Of a stretch of DNA of 7,953 nt, positions 5,199-7,953 are shown piece by piece (position 1 is the stretch's first letter; each line of letters opens with the position of its first letter). Both the position numbers and the translations under genes were made by a program. The DNA is from Desulfobacteraceae bacterium (GTDB lineage Bacteria; Desulfobacterota; DSM-4660; Desulfatiglandales; HGW-15): the NCBI GenBank assembly GCA_003819975.1, contig RPPU01000190.1, positions 1 through 7,953 of the forward strand. Reading direction: 5' to 3'. The notes beneath the pieces are model-generated. The model saw only the letters and a list, made by a program, of their open reading frames with translations. It was not told the origin of the DNA and searched no databases.

Positions 5199-7397
5199 TT
5201 ATTCTTCATAACAAAACACATGCACCTCGGCCGGACCGTGCGCGCCCAGGGTCAGGGTCATCTCGATATCGGCCGTACGCGAGGGCCCGCTCACCATAGC
5301 CACGGCCGAGGCTTGCCGAACAGCAGGAAGCTTTAAAACCTCCGCAAGATTTTCATGAATATCTCTTTCGCATAGCACCGCTAAATGAATCTCCGGCAGT
5401 AAAGATACGGTCAAGGGCTGACCGTGACCGCCGGGAATGATCAGGGTGCCGGTATCGGCGACGGCAGCCGGCGTGCCGGTTAAACCCACGCGGGTTTGGG
5501 AATCCGGTTTCTCCAGTACCTGTACTCCTTTTGCTTTTAAAAAACCGATTAAACCGGTCGGCAATTGTTTTTCCTCCCAGGCCGCGATCGTATCTATTTT
5601 CCTGGTTTTTAGTAACTCAAAAATTCGTTCGCCCAGTTCGCCGGATTTGCAGGTTACGACCTTGCCGTCCAAAGCGGTCCATTCATGGATAAAGCGGTCT
5701 CGCGGAGACCCGGCTTGCGTCAGGATCGGAGAGGAGAAAGTTGGGGGCTCGGAATTTTCGTGCACTTCCTTAGAATCTGCTTTTACATCCGCACTTAAAC
5801 CGGACTTGAACCGGGATCGAAAGGTTGACAGAGCCGGTCGGGGAAAATCTTTGCTAAAACCCCAGCGCGTAAAACCCGGCATGTTAATCCAGGTCGAAAA
5901 AGGAGCTCGGATAAGGCCCAGTAGAAAAAAAGTTTTTTGTGCCCGGCGGAAACGACTTGGGCGGATGCTGGTCCATTTATAAAATTTCAAACCACCTTTA
6001 AGGTAACGGGGTGCATTGGAACGATCTTTATTTTTTAAAAAATCCCCCCTGCCCCCCTTTTCCAAAGGGGGGTAAGAAAGAGAGTTCTTTTCCAAAGAGG
6101 GGTTTTGAAGGGGGGACGATTTCAAAGGGGGGAATCGAAGAGTAGCCGTTCTTTCTCCATCCCCCTTTGTAAAGGGGGACCGAGGGGGATTTGCCGTTGC
6201 ACAGGAGTAATCATTCAAAGAGTCCACATCTCCCGCCCGAACGCGCAGCAACAACTTCGGCAGATCGATATCCACCGGGCAAGCCTCCCGGCAAGCTCCG
6301 CAAAGAGTCGAGGCCCGAGCCAGATGCCCGAATGCCGGCATGCCGAAAAGCACCGGTGCGATCACTGAGCCGATCGGACCCGGATAGATACTGCTTTCTC
6401 CCTGTGGGCTCACATAGGCATGCCCGCCTATTTCGCGGAAAATGGGGCAAACATTTAAACAAGATCCGCAACGAATGCAGTAAAGCGCTTCAACTAAAGG
6501 CGATTGACGCAGGCGGCCGCGGCCGTTATCCAAAATAACGATATGCCGTTCGAGCGGCCCATCCGGATCATCCGGCTGCTTGGGACGATTCATTAAGCTG
6601 ACATAGACCGAGATCTTCTGGCGTGACGCTGCCCGCGGCAGCAAAGACAACATCAAGGCCAAATCCTCCATGGTGCGCACCAAACGTTCCATGCCCATTA
6701 AAGCGATATGCACGGGCGGCAGGGTTGTGACCATGCGACCGTTGCCCTCATTGGTCACGAGACAGAGCGTACCGGTCTCGGCCACGGCAAAGTTCACGCC
6801 GGAAATGCCGATGTCCGCTTTAAGAAAAATTTCCCGCAAAGTTTTGCGGGCCCATCCCACCATAACCGGGACATCTTGGGTCCGGGGCATGCCCAATTTC
6901 TCATGAAAAAGTTCAGCCACTTCCGTTCGATTCAGATGAACGGCCGGCGCGATAATATGCGAAGGGGTTTCCCCGCGCAACTGCACAATATATTCGCCCA
7001 GATCGGTTTCCTTCACATCGATTCCGGCTGCTTCCAGGGCCTGATTCAACTTGATTTCCTCGCTCACCATGCTCTTGCCCTTGGCGATTCGTTTGGCATG
7101 GTGCCGGCGGGCGATCTCCAGCACTGTTTGCGCGGCTTGGGCGCCGTCTTGGGCCCGATGAACAATGAAACCATTTTGCCGTGCCTGGGCAATAAACCGA
7201 TCGAGATAGGAATCGAGACCGGCAATCACCTCCGCCCGGAGATCATGCGCCCGTTGACGGCGTTCCTGATAATCGGGCAATGAAGCAAAAGCCTTGTCGC
7301 GCAAACGGAATTGTTTCTCCGTAAACGCGTCCAGGGCGGCCCTTAAAATGGGATTGCCGAGAGACTCTTTGATTTTCTTTCTGAATGTGTCGGTCAT
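5199..7397 (-). CDS. LutB-LutC fusion: LUD / iron-sulfur lactate oxidation protein
   Basis: This 732-residue protein joins two subunits of the LutABC (LldEFG) L-lactate oxidation complex, which passes electrons from lactate to the respiratory chain. Residues 1-300 are the LutB-type LUD domain, with AETGTLCLVTNEGNGR (206-221) and LPPVHIALMGMERLV (226-240). An iron-sulfur module follows: CIRCGSCLNVCP (C307, C310, C313, C317) and CGACREACPVDIDLP (C366, C369, C373). Residues about 470-530 resemble the LutB tail. From about 566 to the end is a second, LutC-type LUD domain, with ADTGTLIIPGGHGQPLTVSLLPEIHLAVL (647-675 region). Residues 402-453 are not native: they are the translation of an in-frame palindromic DNA repeat (6040-6192). 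Residues 532-565 form a low-conservation linker. GAGGA just before the ATG supports the start. lutA lies 141 bases upstream on the same strand. Confidence 0.9.
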   Translation of the reverse strand: MTDTFRKKIKESLGNPILRAALDAFTEKQFRLRDKAFASLPDYQERRQRAHDLRAEVIAGLDSYLDRFIAQARQNGFIVHRAQDGAQAAQTVLEIARRHHAKRIAKGKSMVSEEIKLNQALEAAGIDVKETDLGEYIVQLRGETPSHIIAPAVHLNRTEVAELFHEKLGMPRTQDVPVMVGWARKTLREIFLKADIGISGVNFAVAETGTLCLVTNEGNGRMVTTLPPVHIALMGMERLVRTMEDLALMLSLLPRAASRQKISVYVSLMNRPKQPDDPDGPLERHIVILDNGRGRLRQSPLVEALYCIRCGSCLNVCPIFREIGGHAYVSPQGESSIYPGPIGSVIAPVLFGMPAFGHLARASTLCGACREACPVDIDLPKLLLRVRAGDVDSLNDYSCATANPPRSPFTKGDGERTATLRFPPLKSSPLQNPSLEKNSLSYPPLEKGGRGDFLKNKDRSNAPRYLKGGLKFYKWTSIRPSRFRRAQKTFFLLGLIRAPFSTWINMPGFTRWGFSKDFPRPALSTFRSRFKSGLSADVKADSKEVHENSEPPTFSSPILTQAGSPRDRFIHEWTALDGKVVTCKSGELGERIFELLKTRKIDTIAAWEEKQLPTGLIGFLKAKGVQVLEKPDSQTRVGLTGTPAAVADTGTLIIPGGHGQPLTVSLLPEIHLAVLCERDIHENLAEVLKLPAVRQASAVAMVSGPSRTADIEMTLTLGAHGPAEVHVFCYEE
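6040..6192. repeat. 153-bp palindromic repeat inserted in-frame in the lutB-lutC gene
   Basis: The element begins AAATCCCCCC and ends GGGGGATTT. Its two ends, 6040-6071 and 6161-6192, are near-perfect inverted copies of about 32 bp. Each contains its own small hairpin: CCCCCTTT, a few bases, then AAAGGGGG. The middle has further AAAGGGG and TTTGAAGGGGGG blocks. 153 is divisible by three, and the minus-strand frame has no stop. It encodes NPPRSPFTKG at one end and PPLEKGGRGDF at the other, a translation style typical of dispersed bacterial repeats read in a coding frame. The exact borders could be off by a few bases. No target-site duplication was found by eye. Confidence 0.85.
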
Positions 7398-7411
7398 TTT
7401 TATTCCTCAAA

Positions 7412-7465
7412 GTTACAGAAACCGAAAAGGATGTAACGGCTTAAGTCGTGAGGCTCACGGTTACA
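7412..7465. promoter_or_regulatory. Three GTTACA hexamers ahead of the lutB-lutC gene
   Basis: GTTACA occurs at 7412-7417 and 7460-7465, and its complement TGTAAC at 7432-7437, giving two inverted pairs. CGTGAGGCTCACG (7447-7459), a near-perfect palindrome, lies between the last two. This is 15-70 bases upstream of the minus-strand start codon, where an operator or leader structure would be expected. The words GTTAC and CGTGA also recur in text-like repeats of this genome style, so it may be only repeat sequence. Confidence 0.3.
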
Positions 7466-7502
7466 AAAGACAGCAGAAAAAAAGTCAGCAGTCAGAATCA
7501 TC

Positions 7503-7542
7503 GTTCTTACGTTCTTACGTTCTTACGTTCTCACATTCTCAC
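7503..7542. repeat. Five tandem 8-bp repeats (GTTCTTAC) ending in the lutA stop codon
   Basis: Three perfect GTTCTTAC units are followed by GTTCTCAC and ATTCTCAC, directly adjoining. The last unit holds the TGA stop (7539-7541 on the minus strand) of lutA. The preceding bases (7466-7500) are AGTCAGCAG-type low-complexity sequence. Confidence 0.85.
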
Positions 7543-7953
7543 GTCGGTTTAACCCTTGACCCCTCGACCCCCTCGACCCCTTGAACCCTGCTCTCCAGTA
7601 TTTGTGCGATATGCACGGCTCTTTGTTTTTTGCCCTGCCGGTGCAGACCGCCGTTGATCTGGGTCAGACAGCCGGCATCGCAGGCCACGACCGTGTCGGC
7701 GCCGCCGGCTTCAATGGCGGCGATCTTACGATCCAACAGGGCGGCCGAGAGTTCGGGATGTTCGACGGAGAACACGCCGCCGAAACCGCAACACTCCCGG
7801 GTTCCGGCTAATTCGACGATCCGGGCGCCCCGCACATGGGCCAATAAAAGCCTGGGTTGCCGGTCCACTCCCAGCATGCGTAATAAATGACAGGAGGAAT
7901 GATACGTCAGCAAGCCGTCGAATTGCGCGCCCACATCGACGATGCCGAGTCGG
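7539..7953 (-). CDS. lutA: LutA (LldE)-type Fe-S subunit, C-terminal part (partial)
   Basis: The frame enters from the right edge and ends at TGA 7539-7541; the 5' part is outside the window. It shows the second CCG domain of the LutA/LldE/GlpC-like cysteine-rich family. YHSSCHLLR precedes LLLAHVRGARIVELA, then ECCGFGGVFSVEHPELS, then VVACDAGCLTQINGGLHRQG and VHIAQILES. These cysteines bind an iron-sulfur centre in the complex that oxidises L-lactate to pyruvate with LutB and LutC. RLGIVDVGAQFDG continues upstream of an internal GTG at 7934, as in full-length family members, so that GTG is not a start. The last residues, RVQGVEGVEGSRVKPT, are not family sequence: they are read from the CCCTCGA/CCCTTGA tandem repeat at 7551-7588, so the original stop seems to have been lost. 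The fusion gene follows after 141 bases. Confidence 0.9.
   Translation of the reverse strand, partial: RLGIVDVGAQFDGLLTYHSSCHLLRMLGVDRQPRLLLAHVRGARIVELAGTRECCGFGGVFSVEHPELSAALLDRKIAAIEAGGADTVVACDAGCLTQINGGLHRQGKKQRAVHIAQILESRVQGVEGVEGSRVKPT
7551..7588. repeat. CCCTTGA/CCCTCGA tandem run inside the lutA 3' end
   Basis: Short units AACCCTTGA, CCCCTCGA, CCCCCTCGA, CCCCTTGA and ACCCT follow one another. They are coding on the minus strand as the VEGVEG-containing tail of LutA. The same phrase occurs in the spacer at 5036-5061 and 5110-5166. Confidence 0.7.

Noticed and set aside
5437..5982. Plus-strand open frame opposite the LutB-LutC C-terminal part
   Set aside because: It lies wholly inside the minus-strand gene, which has clear LUD motifs; it is a shadow.
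6040..6192. Transposon or insertion sequence in lutB-lutC
   Set aside because: It is only 153 bp, encodes no transposase and shows no visible target duplication; a non-autonomous palindromic repeat fits better.
6670..7283. Plus-strand frames opposite the LutB LUD domain
   Set aside because: Their translation shows no motif, and the minus-strand LUD domain is well conserved.
7503..7542. CRISPR array
   Set aside because: Units are 8 bp and directly adjoining without spacers; this is a simple tandem repeat.
7932..7934. GTG at 7934 as the start of the LutA gene
   Set aside because: Family sequence (LGIVDVGA) continues upstream of it to the window edge, so the gene is cut by the edge, not started here.

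Overview
The window reads as a moderately GC-rich chromosome of an anaerobic or facultative Gram-negative bacterium. Two things suggest a Desulfobacterota-like (deltaproteobacterial) host: lactate-utilization (lut/lld-type) genes, and gene ends and spacers full of short text-like tandem and palindromic repeats. This placement is an inference from style, not proof. There are no tRNA or rRNA genes, CRISPR arrays, transposase genes or phage genes.

Left part (1-586), a decayed corner. It holds the 3' end of an unrecognised plus-strand gene, a family 2 glycosyltransferase remnant in which the N-terminal and C-terminal ends are joined with the whole catalytic middle missing and the frame shifted, and a possible 52-residue small protein.

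Middle part (609-4625), four plus-strand genes: a group II PLP-dependent decarboxylase-like enzyme, an unknown protein with two membrane segments, a DUF5661-like small protein and a TPR lipoprotein. The first two are 43 bases apart and may share a transcript. The other two each follow a spacer of their own and show no obvious common pathway.

Convergent spacer (4626-5198): 573 bases without a gene, packed with repeats. These include a tandem pair of 35-bp hairpin units, several CGTAGAGA hairpins (one lying inside a larger GTAGGGGC-bounded element), and degenerate CCCTTGA-type runs.

Right part (5199-7953), minus strand: the 3' part of lutA, then a lutB-lutC fusion. Together they encode the iron-sulfur/LUD lactate oxidation complex, converting L-lactate to pyruvate by family knowledge. 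The fusion carries an in-frame 153-bp palindromic repeat between its ferredoxin-like part and its C-terminal LUD domain. The last residues and stop codon of lutA lie in intergenic-type tandem repeats.

The main theme is repeats entering protein-coding sequence at three places (a C-terminus at 2749, an interdomain insertion at 6040-6192, and a C-terminus at 7539-7590), next to a glycosyltransferase gene broken by an internal deletion. I do not see a convincing new multi-gene system; the most unusual item is the repeat-bearing LutB-LutC fusion.
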